A stretch of 46,454 bases of DNA from an uncultured Clostridia bacterium (GCA_947648385.1 CANSNO010000007.1:1-46454), one strand, 5' to 3'; shown: positions 29,673 to 38,351, counted from the stretch's first letter. The notes: generated by a model from the sequence alone, not told the origin. Program-made: numbers and translations.

Positions 29673-30905
29673 TCAGATATTGTCCTTTTTCGGCAGGGAT
29701 ATATAGAGAATGATTATGCCAATCAAAGTGATGACGGCGCTGGCCACATATACCGGAACATAGCTGCCATAGGTGTCAAAGACCCTGCCGCTTATGATGG
29801 GGGCAAAGGCTCCGCCGAGGCCCGTGGCCGCCGAAAACTTGCCGTAAATGGCGTTATAGTCCTTCATGCCGAAGATGTTCTGGGTTATTATCGGCATACA
29901 TATGGCCCCGAAGGAACAGCCGAGGCCGACGCCCAGAATAATGACGGCCAAAGCGATATAATGGCGGCAGAAAATCATGCCGATTATACCGGCCAGCGTG
30001 CAGGAGCAGGCTATAACGGCCGCCTTTCTGGTGCCCAGCCTGTCGAACATCCTGCCCAGCAGCACCTTGCCCACGGCCAAGGCCCCCATGGATATGGAGG
30101 CCATAACGGCGGCAAAGGTGACCGAATAGCCGCTGTCGCTCAAATGGGGCGAAAGTGTCTGATAGAACATTCCTATCGACATGACCAGACCGACGCTGGT
30201 TATGGCGACGGCCCAAAAGACCTTCATATGCAAAGCCTCTTTGAAGCTGTAGCCCTCAAAGGGCTGCTTTTTCTCCGCGCCCTCCGCCGGCTCCTCTCCG
30301 TAGCCGTAAGGCTCAAGCCCCTTGTCCGAGGGCTTTTCCCTGACCACAAAAACAACACATGGCACTATGACGGCGAAAATCATGACGGCCAGCACCTGAT
30401 AGGTGTGTCTCCAGCCCCAGCTTATTATCATGCGGCTTATGACCGTGTTCATCACCATGGCCCCGAGGCCCGAGCCCATGGAGGCCATGCCGATGGCGAC
30501 GCCGCGGTTTTTTACGAACCAGTTTCCCACTATATATGTAAATACCAGCATGGAAATAAGGCAGTAGCAAAGGCTGAGCGCCACCGTTATGCCGTAAAAC
30601 ATATAGATATTTTCGGCGAAGGAATAGCAGAAATATATGCAGGGGGTCAGCAGGGCGGAGACGCACATCCATTTATGGAGTTTTATCCTTTTTGAAAGCG
30701 TGCCCCACACAAAGGCCATGCACATCTGCACCACCGACATTATGGTTTGGTTGACGCTCATCTGCTGGCGCGTAAAGCCCATGTCCTCGCAGACCGGCTT
30801 TATGAACTGACCGAAGCAGTTTGTCATTATTCCCATCGTCATGGCCACAACGGCGCAGCCGGCCGCCACCACATACCAACCGTAAAAAACCTTTTTCTTT
30901 TCCAT
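29673..30905 (-). CDS. MFS transporter, OFA type, second in tandem
   Basis: 410 residues. Starts KKVFYGWYVVAAGCAVVAMT; shares GQFIKPVCEDMGFTRQQMSV, the NWFVKNRGVAIGMASMGSG loop and LGRMFDRLGTRKA with the others. The central loop is short and charged (GEEPAEGAEKKQP). It is very close in its first 70 residues to the copy at 30909-32168, so the two are probably the youngest pair. The start is three bases after the upstream stop, so translation is likely coupled. Confidence 0.88.
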   Translation of the reverse strand: MEKKKVFYGWYVVAAGCAVVAMTMGIMTNCFGQFIKPVCEDMGFTRQQMSVNQTIMSVVQMCMAFVWGTLSKRIKLHKWMCVSALLTPCIYFCYSFAENIYMFYGITVALSLCYCLISMLVFTYIVGNWFVKNRGVAIGMASMGSGLGAMVMNTVISRMIISWGWRHTYQVLAVMIFAVIVPCVVFVVREKPSDKGLEPYGYGEEPAEGAEKKQPFEGYSFKEALHMKVFWAVAITSVGLVMSIGMFYQTLSPHLSDSGYSVTFAAVMASISMGALAVGKVLLGRMFDRLGTRKAAVIACSCTLAGIIGMIFCRHYIALAVIILGVGLGCSFGAICMPIITQNIFGMKDYNAIYGKFSAATGLGGAFAPIISGRVFDTYGSYVPVYVASAVITLIGIIILYISLPKKDNI

Positions 30906-30908
30906 GTT

Positions 30909-32168
30909 TTAATCCGCCTGTTTTTTATTTTTGCCGGGGAGAATGATGCCGTAGCAAACTATTACAAACACCAGCAGGCACATCCAGAGCATAAAGGCCG
31001 GACGGTAGCTGCCGAATCTATCGACCGAGGCGCCGTTGACCATGGGTGATATGGAGCCGCCCACGCCGACGAAAGCCGTGTAAAGACCCAGAATGGCCGA
31101 AAAATCCTTACGGCCGAATATGTTCTGTATGATTATCGTGTTGCCTACCGAGCCGTAGGAGCAGGCAAAGCCGATGCCGAGGAATATCATGCAGACAAAA
31201 AGATATGACCTGCGGCAGAATATCATGCCCGTCAGACCCACAAGACCCATGGCGGCGGCGATAAGGGCCGTCGTCCTTGTGCCCAGCTTGTCAAACATCT
31301 GGCCCAGAACCACCTTGCCCAAAGCCAGCGCCCCCATGCCAATCGACACCATGGCGGCGGCAAAGGCCGTCGAATATCCGCTGTCGGTCAGGTGGGGAGA
31401 AAGGGTCTGAACAATGGTCGAGTTGCCCATGGTCATCATCATGCCGCAGAGGACGAGAAGCCAGAACTTCGGCATACGCTTGGCCTCGGCCAGCGTACTG
31501 CCCCCCATGACCTCGGTGCCCGTCGTCTCGCCGGACGGCCTCTCCCTGTAGTCGAGGGGCTTTAAGCCCTTGTCCTCCGGTCTGACCCTGATGAGCATAA
31601 CGCAGGGAATGGCCACCACGGCCATGACGACGGCCAGAATACGGAAAGACATTCTCCAGCCGTACTGCTCCAGCCATCTGCCCAACAGGGGGTTGAGTAT
31701 CATTCCGCCGATACCGCTTCCCATAAAGCATATGCCGGTGGCAAGACCCCTCTTCTCCTCAAACCAGTTGGAGAGGATATAGGACAAAGGAAGCGTCGTC
31801 ACCATGTTCATGACGATGCTCATTATGACAGATATGATATAGAACACCCATATCTGTGTGGCGAAGGAGAAGCAGTAATAGGCTATCGGCCCCACCACCG
31901 CCCAGAAGAGCATCAGTTTATCGAGCTTTTTGCCGAACCCGGCCAGCACCCTGCCCCACACAAGGGCCACCCCGATCTGGGTCAGGGAAAGAAAGGTCTG
32001 GTTCATGCTCATGGCCTGACGGGTAAAACCCAAATCCTCGCACACGGGCTTGATAAACTGGCTGAAGCAGTTGTAAACAATGCCCATGACGACGGCCATG
32101 ACGAGGCATCCCGCGGCAACTATGACCCAGCCGTAGAAAAGCCCCTTTGGCTTTTGCGATGTTTCCAT
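30909..32168 (-). CDS. MFS transporter, OFA type, first in tandem
   Basis: 419 residues, 12 helices. Begins KGLFYGWVIVAAGCLVMAVV; SQFIKPVCEDLGFTRQAMSM follows the first helix; SNWFEEKRGLATGICFMGSG and LGQMFDKLGTRTT mark the two cytoplasmic loops. It is the first gene of the operon, with GGAGGTG eight bases before the ATG and a strong promoter at 32210-32238 with an inverted-repeat operator beside it. The RpiR regulator gene lies directly upstream in the same direction, separated by a terminator, and is the likely controller. Confidence 0.9.
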   Translation of the reverse strand: METSQKPKGLFYGWVIVAAGCLVMAVVMGIVYNCFSQFIKPVCEDLGFTRQAMSMNQTFLSLTQIGVALVWGRVLAGFGKKLDKLMLFWAVVGPIAYYCFSFATQIWVFYIISVIMSIVMNMVTTLPLSYILSNWFEEKRGLATGICFMGSGIGGMILNPLLGRWLEQYGWRMSFRILAVVMAVVAIPCVMLIRVRPEDKGLKPLDYRERPSGETTGTEVMGGSTLAEAKRMPKFWLLVLCGMMMTMGNSTIVQTLSPHLTDSGYSTAFAAAMVSIGMGALALGKVVLGQMFDKLGTRTTALIAAAMGLVGLTGMIFCRRSYLFVCMIFLGIGFACSYGSVGNTIIIQNIFGRKDFSAILGLYTAFVGVGGSISPMVNGASVDRFGSYRPAFMLWMCLLVFVIVCYGIILPGKNKKQAD

Positions 32169-32193
32169 CTCGCAAACACCTCCGAGTTTAAAG

Positions 32194-32212
32194 AATTTCT
32201 AACCCAGAAATT
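32194..32212. promoter_or_regulatory. Operator-like inverted repeat at the MFS operon promoter
   Basis: AATTTCT, spacer AACCC, AGAAATT: a perfect 7-bp inverted repeat that overlaps the -10 by three bases and covers the transcription start. Placement suggests repressor binding; the RpiR protein encoded next door is the obvious candidate. Confidence 0.5.
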
Positions 32213-32238
32213 ATACCATAGCTTCTTTCTCTTGTAAA
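32210..32238 (-). promoter_or_regulatory. Promoter of the MFS-DUF1846-queH operon
   Basis: On the minus strand TTTACA (32238-32233), 17 bases, TATAAT (32215-32210). Confidence 0.8.
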
Positions 32239-32241
32239 TCT

Positions 32242-32281
32242 AAAAAGACCCCAAAAAGCCATTGCTTTTCAGAGTCTTTTT
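32242..32281 (-). terminator. Terminator of the RpiR-type regulator gene
   Basis: On the minus strand AAAAAGACTCTGAAAAGC, loop, then GCTTTTTGGGGTCTTTTTA, an interrupted stem flanked by A and T runs, 13 bases after the regulator stop. Confidence 0.75.
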
Positions 32282-32293
32282 ATGTATCTCGGC

Positions 32294-33154
32294 TTATCCG
32301 CCGTTGAGCACCTTGGAAAGCTCCAGCGCCCTTGAATCGCCGCTTTCTCTCGTTTTGACTATGCTGACGGCCGTTGTCAGAAAATGGGCGCACAGCATGG
32401 GCGCGCTCAGGCTTACGGGGAAAAGCCTCGTTTCGGTGGGGCAGTAAAGGCACATATCACACATGGCGGAGAGCTCGGCCCTTGTTGTGTCGGTTATGCC
32501 CAAAAGGCGCGCCCCCTTGTCCCTGGCATAATGCGCCATCTTTATCGTCATGGCGTGATAATCGGGGAAAGAGACGGGCGCCACAAGGGAACCCTCGCCT
32601 ACAAAATAGAGCGCCGCCTGTACCGACTCATCCGAGCCTGTGTCGGCCTCTATACAGCTTATGCCGCAGGCGTTAAGGCGGACGGCGATATAATGGGAAA
32701 GCTGGCGCTCCGCCCCACGGCCGCATATCACCACCCTGTCGGCCGCGGCTATCATCTCGGCCGCCCTGAAATACTCGCCCGTGTCGACGCCCATGTAAAA
32801 GGCGTTGACAGCGTCCATCTCCTCCTGACACATCTGCCTGAAAAGGCTCTCGTCGTCATTCATCCCCTTTTGAGGGGTGTAAGTCATGGCATAGCGGCCG
32901 TCTTCGAACGGCGCCTGCCTTTTGGCGGCCGAATAGGCGCGGAAGGCGTATTTAAGCTCGTTGAAATTGGCATAGCCCAGCGTCGTGCAGAAATTGAGAA
33001 TGGTCATTTCCGACACCCTTATCTCACGTCTGAGATTTCGGAGGGTGGAAAAGCACATATCGTCCGGATGGGACAGCATATAGTCGGCTATTTCCTTCTG
33101 TTTTCTCGTCAGGCCGGCATATTTGCCTTTTATTATATCAGCAACGCTTTCCAT
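32294..33154 (-). CDS. RpiR family (HTH-6 plus SIS domain) transcription regulator
   Basis: 286 residues. The N-terminal helix-turn-helix (about 10-75, with GLTRKQKEIADYMLSHPDDM and SEMTILNFCTTLGYANFNEL) matches the RpiR class. The C-terminal SIS domain (about 120-260, with VVICGRGAERQLSHYIAVRL and GITDTTRAELSAMCD) normally binds a sugar phosphate or similar phosphorylated metabolite. GAGAGGTG precedes the ATG. It probably controls the four transporters downstream and perhaps itself, since a GTAAT/ATTAC dyad overlaps its -10. The effector is unknown. Confidence 0.9.
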   Translation of the reverse strand: MESVADIIKGKYAGLTRKQKEIADYMLSHPDDMCFSTLRNLRREIRVSEMTILNFCTTLGYANFNELKYAFRAYSAAKRQAPFEDGRYAMTYTPQKGMNDDESLFRQMCQEEMDAVNAFYMGVDTGEYFRAAEMIAAADRVVICGRGAERQLSHYIAVRLNACGISCIEADTGSDESVQAALYFVGEGSLVAPVSFPDYHAMTIKMAHYARDKGARLLGITDTTRAELSAMCDMCLYCPTETRLFPVSLSAPMLCAHFLTTAVSIVKTRESGDSRALELSKVLNGG

Positions 33155-33181
33155 AGGACACCTCTCTCAAAACATAACTCA

Positions 33182-33213
33182 GTAATTTTACATTACGTCC
33201 CCGAAAAAGTCAA
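33182..33213 (-). promoter_or_regulatory. Promoter of the RpiR-type gene with an overlapping dyad
   Basis: On the minus strand TTGACT (33213-33208), 17 bases, TAAAAT (33190-33185), with TG just before the -10. The dyad GTAAT-N5-ATTAC (33182-33196) covers the -10, a typical arrangement for self-repression. Confidence 0.7.
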
Positions 33214-33246
33214 GCCGACGCCGTGCCGCGCCGGCCTTGAAAAAAA

Positions 33247-34161
33247 TCACCTCAGGCTGTCCTTAAGGGCGTCGCGCTCCCTCTTGTACTGCCACTCCAT
33301 TTCATACCTTAAATCGTCAAGGGCGTCCCTGCCTCTCTCGTATTCCAGATTCTCCCTCTGCCTGTCTCTCTCAAGCTCGGCGATATACTTTTTATAGTCG
33401 CTTTCGTCCTGCCTGTAAATATCCTCAAGGGCGTCGCGGTATCTCTGATAGTCGTCGGCCTCAAGCTTGCTAAGCAGGCCGAGGCTGTCCATATCGGCCT
33501 CAAGCTCCTCCTTGTAGACGTCATAGGCCAGCTTGTAAAGCTCGGGTATCTTGTCGGCCTGCTTGGCGCTGTAATAGCTTCCGGCCTGCTGTGCCGCCCC
33601 GATGGCATAGCTGGAGGCATAGCCGCCCGTGTTGGCCGCCGCCAGCCCCAAAGCGTCCTCCGAGGCCCTGCGTCCCTCCCTCTGGTAGGCTCTGGCATAG
33701 GCCTGATAAAGAGGGTCGCTCTCATAATCGTATGAAAAGGCCTCCCTCTCCTCCAGCCTGTCAAGCAGCTTCTGGATTCCGCTCTGATAGCCGCTTTTAT
33801 AGCCGCCGTAGTAGGAAGCCGAGGGCGTGGAGGAGGAGAGATACTCGACGGCCATGTCATATATATCGTCCCTGACATACCCCTCCATGCCCTTTGTGCT
33901 TCCGGCCTTTTCCATGCGGCTTCCCAAAAGGTCGGCCACCTTTCTCTTGCTGCTTCCCGAGGATACGGCGCTTTTTATCTCATTGCCATAGTCCCTGTCG
34001 TCCAGCCATCCGGCATAGTCGGAGCTTGTCTTATAGCTCATGCCCTCGCCCTTTATCTTCTCGTTGCGCTTCTGCTCGTATCTCGCGGCGGCGGCATAGT
34101 CTCCCCTGCTTGCCGCCTCGTCCATCAGCGCCTTATAGTCCTTGTTTTTATCATAGCTCAC
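33247..34161 (-). CDS. Putative phage internal/ejection protein, last gene of the cassette
   Basis: 304 residues, extremely rich in Y, D, E, R, K, A and S and poor in hydrophobics. The middle has ALGLAAANTGGYASSYAIGA and SYYSAKQADKIPELYKLAYD; the C-terminal 90 residues look like one long charged coiled coil. This composition fits an elongated virion-interior protein that leaves with the DNA, but no catalytic motif is present and the role is inferred. GTG at 34161 is preferred (AAAGGAG ten bases upstream) over the in-frame GTG at 34188, which has no site. It is the end of the operon. Confidence 0.6.
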   Translation of the reverse strand: MSYDKNKDYKALMDEAASRGDYAAAARYEQKRNEKIKGEGMSYKTSSDYAGWLDDRDYGNEIKSAVSSGSSKRKVADLLGSRMEKAGSTKGMEGYVRDDIYDMAVEYLSSSTPSASYYGGYKSGYQSGIQKLLDRLEEREAFSYDYESDPLYQAYARAYQREGRRASEDALGLAAANTGGYASSYAIGAAQQAGSYYSAKQADKIPELYKLAYDVYKEELEADMDSLGLLSKLEADDYQRYRDALEDIYRQDESDYKKYIAELERDRQRENLEYERGRDALDDLRYEMEWQYKRERDALKDSLR

Positions 34162-34209
34162 GGATTTTCCGCTCCTTTCTCTTTTCACTCGTCCCGACAG
34201 CCGCTGTTT

Positions 34210-34590
34210 TTATTCGTCCCAGCGGCCGCCGTCGACATTTATCACGGCTCCCGAGCCGACCGTTATCCTGCCGCTGCTGTCAAGGAATATGGCCGCGCGG
34301 CCTCCCTCCCCGGCCAGCTCCAGAGTAAAACGGCCCCCGTCATTGCCCATCACGGCCCTTTCACCTTTGGCCCCCCTGAGGGAGATAAGCTCGCCCGATA
34401 TGTTTATACTGCCTCCCGAGGAGGTAATGTCGGTCACCCCCGTGTCAAGGCTGGTTATATTCGTGCTGTCCAGATTATAAAGGGTATATTCAAGCTGCTC
34501 CTGCATACTTCTGATATAATTTTCCACAATGGACAGGCGTCGGCCGACGTCATGGTCGTCCAGCCTTCTCAGCGTGCCGCTGAATATCAT
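34210..34590 (-). CDS. Phage tail-tip or fibre accessory protein
   Basis: 126 residues. Helical N-terminus (VGRRLSIVENYIRSMQEQLE) followed by a glycine- and beta-rich C-terminal part with short repeats (SSGGSINISGELISLRGAKG, SSGRITVGSGAVINVDGG). That layout, a helical trimeric stalk then beta-strand needles, is common in tail fibre tips. ATG overlaps the stop of the upstream tail gene (ATGA). The protein is short for a full fibre, so a cap or chaperone role is also possible. Confidence 0.55.
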   Translation of the reverse strand: MIFSGTLRRLDDHDVGRRLSIVENYIRSMQEQLEYTLYNLDSTNITSLDTGVTDITSSGGSINISGELISLRGAKGERAVMGNDGGRFTLELAGEGGRAAIFLDSSGRITVGSGAVINVDGGRWDE

Positions 34591-36089
34591 TCCGTCTCAC
34601 TCCCCAATTTGAATATTCTCTCAATGGCGTACACGGGACACCTGCCGCGCCCCTTAAGCCTGACGGCCAGCCTCTGCCCCCTGTTCGGCGGCAGATAAAC
34701 GGGCCTTATTCCCCTGTGCCTCCCGTCAAAAAGGGCCAACTGTTTAAATGCCCCTCCGTCAAAGGAGACCTCCACGGCCATCCACGCCCTGTCCTCGGGT
34801 CTGGCGTCAATTACAAGGGACAGATATGTCACATGGCGGTTGTCGCCGTCCTTAAAGGGCCTCAGACGGGCGCTCCATTCCTCCCCGTCCTGCCCCTCGT
34901 CAAGCTGTAAAAGCCTGCCGCCGCGCTCCAGCATGAACATTCCGCCGTCGGTTCTCGCCATGCCGACGCCCTCCTCGGGCCCCCAGGGCAGCCATTTGCT
35001 CGCGGCTATGTCATATACAAGGGTTCCCAGGCCTTTGACAGACAGGTAATATTTTCCCTTCCATACGCCGCCGCAGGCCTCTTCGGCCTTTATAAAACCG
35101 AGCTGCGCGGACAAAAGCCGGGGCACGCCGCCCGAATAGGCGTAAAGTCCGCCCCCTCCGAAATAATACATATCCTCGCTGTCGACCCAAAGGGTTCCGG
35201 CGCAGCCCTTGGCCACGCCGGGTATCCTTGTGGTCATAAGCTGGTAATTGGAGGGGCGCGTGCCGTATATCTTGCAGGCCGTATCCTCCTTGAAGAATAT
35301 GACATGGGAGCCGTACTGTCCGCAGGCCGTAAAGCCTCCGCTACCGACGCCGAGGGCGTAGCTGTCGGTGGAAAGGCCGTCATAGACGTAAAAATTGAGG
35401 GGGTCGCCGGGCTTTGAGGCGTATATGGTATCTCCGGCGCAGCCCCAAAGGCGGTTGCCGCTCTCGCACATGACCTCCAGCGAGGGCACGCGGCGCGCCA
35501 CCGTCACCTCTCCCGTCTCGGTTCCCTCGTCAAAGGCGTTGTCGTCAAAGGTCAGCACCTGCCCCTCGGTCTTGCGGACGATGAGGGTCAGGTCGTTGCC
35601 CGGGTGAACCGAACAGCCCGATATCTCCACGGCGTCGCCGCTTCTGAAGGGCCACGGCTCTCCGCCGTTTTTGGATATGGTGTTGGAGCCGAAGACGAAG
35701 CCGACGCCCGAAACCTCGGCCTCCATGGGCAGCAGCTCCCCCTTTTTTTCATCCACATAGAGCTTGTCGGGAAATATCACTATCCTGCGCCCCACACGGG
35801 CAACCGTCTTTGGTCCCTCCGTGACCTCTCCGAGCTGCTGTCCGTCATATATGACCTTTCCGTCGTGGACGACCAACAGCTTTTCGCCTCCCAGAAAGGC
35901 CTGGGGCTTGTCATATACCCCCACCACGGCCGGAGGGAGGCGCTGTTCTATCCCCATGCCCCCCTCGGAGGAAAGGCACTGTCCGCCGTCAAGAGCGCCG
36001 TTTGAGTAATTGTCGGTCAGAAAGAGGCCGCCGAGTCTTTCCGAAACGGCCGAACGCCTGCCTCCGCTTCTCAAAAAGGGTATCCTCAC
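34587..36089 (-). CDS. Tail stump (P22 gp10-like stabilisation) protein
   Basis: 500 residues, nearly all beta strand. A run of short strand-turn units through the middle (for example GNRLWGCAGDTIYASKPGDP, then LNFYVYDG, YGSHVIFFKEDTACKIYGT, MYYFGGGGLYAYSGG) suggests a beta-propeller. The ASKPGDPLNF phrase is characteristic of podovirus tail-hub proteins that plug the portal and hold DNA in the head. It starts GTG at 36089, overlapping the previous stop by four bases (GTGA). Presence of this protein with no tape measure or tail tube points to a short-tailed particle. Confidence 0.7.
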   Translation of the reverse strand: MRIPFLRSGGRRSAVSERLGGLFLTDNYSNGALDGGQCLSSEGGMGIEQRLPPAVVGVYDKPQAFLGGEKLLVVHDGKVIYDGQQLGEVTEGPKTVARVGRRIVIFPDKLYVDEKKGELLPMEAEVSGVGFVFGSNTISKNGGEPWPFRSGDAVEISGCSVHPGNDLTLIVRKTEGQVLTFDDNAFDEGTETGEVTVARRVPSLEVMCESGNRLWGCAGDTIYASKPGDPLNFYVYDGLSTDSYALGVGSGGFTACGQYGSHVIFFKEDTACKIYGTRPSNYQLMTTRIPGVAKGCAGTLWVDSEDMYYFGGGGLYAYSGGVPRLLSAQLGFIKAEEACGGVWKGKYYLSVKGLGTLVYDIAASKWLPWGPEEGVGMARTDGGMFMLERGGRLLQLDEGQDGEEWSARLRPFKDGDNRHVTYLSLVIDARPEDRAWMAVEVSFDGGAFKQLALFDGRHRGIRPVYLPPNRGQRLAVRLKGRGRCPVYAIERIFKLGSETE

Positions 36090-36445
36090 CTGTATACCCC
36101 CTTATAATCCCTTTTATCGGGCAGCTCATCCCTTAAACGCTGTCTTTTGAAATCGCCTATCAGGGCGTTCAGCCCGGCCGCCGAAGCATTCCAGCCATCA
36201 TACTCCTTCATGGCAAAATCTATCTGGGCGCACAGCCATAGTATATACATCTCTTCAAAGCCGTCCTTTGCCAAAAGCTCCTCCTCGCCGTTTTCGGGAT
36301 AGCTCATGGTGGAATATTCCTCCCCCAGCTCCCTTCGCAGCCTCATCTCAAACTCCATGACCCACGCGGCCTTGCGGCCCTCCTCTATCATGTTGGGCCT
36401 CAGACCGTCGGCCAGCTCTATGGCCCTTTTTACCGTCATTGCCAC
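36086..36445 (-). CDS. Head-tail adaptor-like protein
   Basis: 119 residues, mostly helical (VKRAIELADGLRPNMIEEGR, FEEMYILWLCAQIDFAMKEY, LNALIGDFKRQRLRDELPDK). Size, helical content and position directly before the tail stump gene fit an adaptor ring between portal and tail, like P22 gp4 or similar connectors; sequence identity to any one family was not recognised. GTG at 36445 is preferred, as GGAGG lies seven bases upstream; an ATG two codons later is the alternative. Confidence 0.6.
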   Translation of the reverse strand: MAMTVKRAIELADGLRPNMIEEGRKAAWVMEFEMRLRRELGEEYSTMSYPENGEEELLAKDGFEEMYILWLCAQIDFAMKEYDGWNASAAGLNALIGDFKRQRLRDELPDKRDYKGVYR

Positions 36446-36449
36446 GGCG

Positions 36450-36668
36450 TCACCTCCCCTTCTCCACGTCGCTTACGCGGCGGCCGAGGGACTTTATCTG
36501 CTCCTCCATCACCGGTATGCGGTGGGCAAAATTGTTGTGTTCGCGCACCTCGCGCGTCAGCTCGTCCAGTCTCGTCTCTGTTACGGCCTGGCTTTTGCCG
36601 TTGGCAACAATCACGCCGAAAAGAGTCAGTCCGCTTGTTATCAGGGCGGTTATTATGCTTTCGCTCAT
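36450..36668 (-). CDS. Holin-like (XhlA/BhlA-type) small membrane protein
   Basis: 72 residues: one N-terminal membrane helix (IITALITSGLTLFGVIVANG, 5-24) then a charged coiled coil (RLDELTREVREHNNFAHRIP, VMEEQIKSLGRRVSDVEK). Such proteins are common beside tail genes in Firmicute phages and are called holin-like, but here there is no endolysin gene to go with it. The start overlaps the fibre stop (ATGA). It could be a virion or membrane-docking factor instead of a lysis protein. Confidence 0.65.
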   Translation of the reverse strand: MSESIITALITSGLTLFGVIVANGKSQAVTETRLDELTREVREHNNFAHRIPVMEEQIKSLGRRVSDVEKGR

Positions 36669-38347
36669 TGCGCGTTACCCTCCAGCGCCGCTATTCTGGC
36701 CTCAAGAGCTATTATTATGCCTTGAAATGTTTCCGTCGCCGTCTGTATGGCGGCGGCGATGGCCTTGTCGGCGTATGCCTTTGTCACCAGCTCGTTGGCC
36801 GCCGTCGGGTCGGGTATGTTGGCGGCCTTTGTCTCATTACCCACCGTCACCTTTCCGGCAAACCAGCCGTCGCCCTGCGTGCTCAGGGTATAGGCGTTGC
36901 TCCTTACGGCCGGATATCCGTTGCCGACAATGACAAGATACCTGTTCAGCTTATCCTCGATATTATACCAGCCCATGGCGTGCTGATAGCTGGGAGTGGC
37001 TATCGTGCCATAGCCCTCGGCGTGGGAGTATTTGCCCTTGGCCACACAGCGCCAACCCTCGGCATGACTGCCCAGGCCCATGGCCTTTGTGTCGGCGCCC
37101 TCGGCGTGAGAACCGTCCGCCGTGGCCAGAGTTCCTATCCCCTCGGTATGGCAGGCCTTGGCCGCCAGCGCCGCCGTCCTGTGTCCCTCGGCGTGGGAGG
37201 AATAACGCCCGTCGCTCTCGTTGCCCTCCTCCATTTCGATAGGGGCAATTATTTTGGAATAGTGTCCTTCGACCGGCTCGACCCTCAGACCGGTCGAGCC
37301 CCAAACGCTCAGCACCTTGACCGGTCGGGAAAAAGCCCCCTCCTCGTTCTCGGTTATAAGGAGAACATATTTGCCGATAAGGTCGCTTGTCGGCGGCACA
37401 TAAGGCTCATACTTGGTGTCAAAGCCGAAATGTGTATAATTGTCCATCCACATATGCTCGTTGATGTCGTATATGTTGCCGTGAATGGCCACGTTGTCGC
37501 GGCCATGAGCCACGGCCCCGTTTCCGGCGGCAAAGTTGTTGAGGCCCACCGTCATCATGGTTCCCACGTCCTCGCCGTCGTATTTCATTCTGTCTCCCAC
37601 CGAAAGCTCGGGCGCTGTCAGCTCCCCAGTCATCCTGTCCCCGGCCTTGGCCACCCTTTCGGCGGCCGAACCGGCAGGGTCGGCTCCAACCATCTGGGGC
37701 GTATAGTCACCCTCCTGCGGCATGACGTCCCCCTCGCGGCCGTTAAAATGCGTCACATGAGGCTCGTCGAGGGTATCCTCGGCCTGCTCCGCGGCCGTCT
37801 CGGCGCGGCCTGCCGCCGCCAAGGCCTCTTCATAATAATTTTTTGCCTTCAACGCCTCGGCCGCGGCGGCTTCCTTATAAGAAAGGGCGTCGGCCGCCCG
37901 GTCGGAAATATCCTCTAAAAGTGTGTCTATCTCCCCCTGGAGCTGTTCGGCTCTCGAGGGGGTTGGGTCGTTTTCAATAAAGGGGTCGTTGAATATGGGC
38001 GCGTCGCTGACCTCCAGCCCCACCGACAGGGAACGGGTTCTGACGTCCCCCTGACAGCCGTCTATCACCATTGTGCATCTTCCGGCATAGCCCATGGCCT
38101 CGGGAGGCACGGTTGTGACATAGACCCTTGTGCTGGCCGTTATATTCTCCAAAAGGTCGGCCGTCAAAAGCTTCTCGACGGCCTTCAGCCCCCTGGCGTC
38201 CCACCAGGTCACCTTTTTCGCCAATCCGTCCCAGCTCTGGTCGAAGCTTATCCTGACACGGGCGGCGTTGCTTTCCCCCCTGACTCCGGCCTTTTCCGAG
38301 CTAAGCTTGATAAAGCTGTCGCTGACCTCGGCTCTTATTTCCCTCAT
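36665..38347 (-). CDS. Tail fibre / receptor-binding protein with YadA-head-like repeats
   Basis: 560 residues. N-terminal beta domain (about 1-115, with VRISFDQSWDGLAKKVTWWD) likely attaches to the particle. Next comes an alanine/glutamate-rich coiled coil (about 135-195), a beta region, then six HAEG-type units (HAEG, HTEG, HAEG, HAEG, HAEG, HAMG; about residues 382-465) spaced about 13-20 residues apart, as in the left-handed beta roll of YadA heads. A domain with AYTLSTQGDGWFAGKVTVG and a short terminal coiled coil (IIIALEARIAALEG) follow. The protein is probably a trimer that recognises the target cell. GGAG precedes the ATG. Confidence 0.75.
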   Translation of the reverse strand: MREIRAEVSDSFIKLSSEKAGVRGESNAARVRISFDQSWDGLAKKVTWWDARGLKAVEKLLTADLLENITASTRVYVTTVPPEAMGYAGRCTMVIDGCQGDVRTRSLSVGLEVSDAPIFNDPFIENDPTPSRAEQLQGEIDTLLEDISDRAADALSYKEAAAAEALKAKNYYEEALAAAGRAETAAEQAEDTLDEPHVTHFNGREGDVMPQEGDYTPQMVGADPAGSAAERVAKAGDRMTGELTAPELSVGDRMKYDGEDVGTMMTVGLNNFAAGNGAVAHGRDNVAIHGNIYDINEHMWMDNYTHFGFDTKYEPYVPPTSDLIGKYVLLITENEEGAFSRPVKVLSVWGSTGLRVEPVEGHYSKIIAPIEMEEGNESDGRYSSHAEGHRTAALAAKACHTEGIGTLATADGSHAEGADTKAMGLGSHAEGWRCVAKGKYSHAEGYGTIATPSYQHAMGWYNIEDKLNRYLVIVGNGYPAVRSNAYTLSTQGDGWFAGKVTVGNETKAANIPDPTAANELVTKAYADKAIAAAIQTATETFQGIIIALEARIAALEGNAQ

Positions 38348-38351
38348 AGCT

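Noticed and set aside
36450..36668. Lysis module.
   Set aside because: The holin-like protein has no endolysin partner in the window, so calling a lysis module is not supported.
37000..37220. Regularly spaced similar stretches resembling a CRISPR array.
   Set aside because: They are in frame and encode HAEG repeats of the tail fibre; spacing and sequence vary as in protein repeats.
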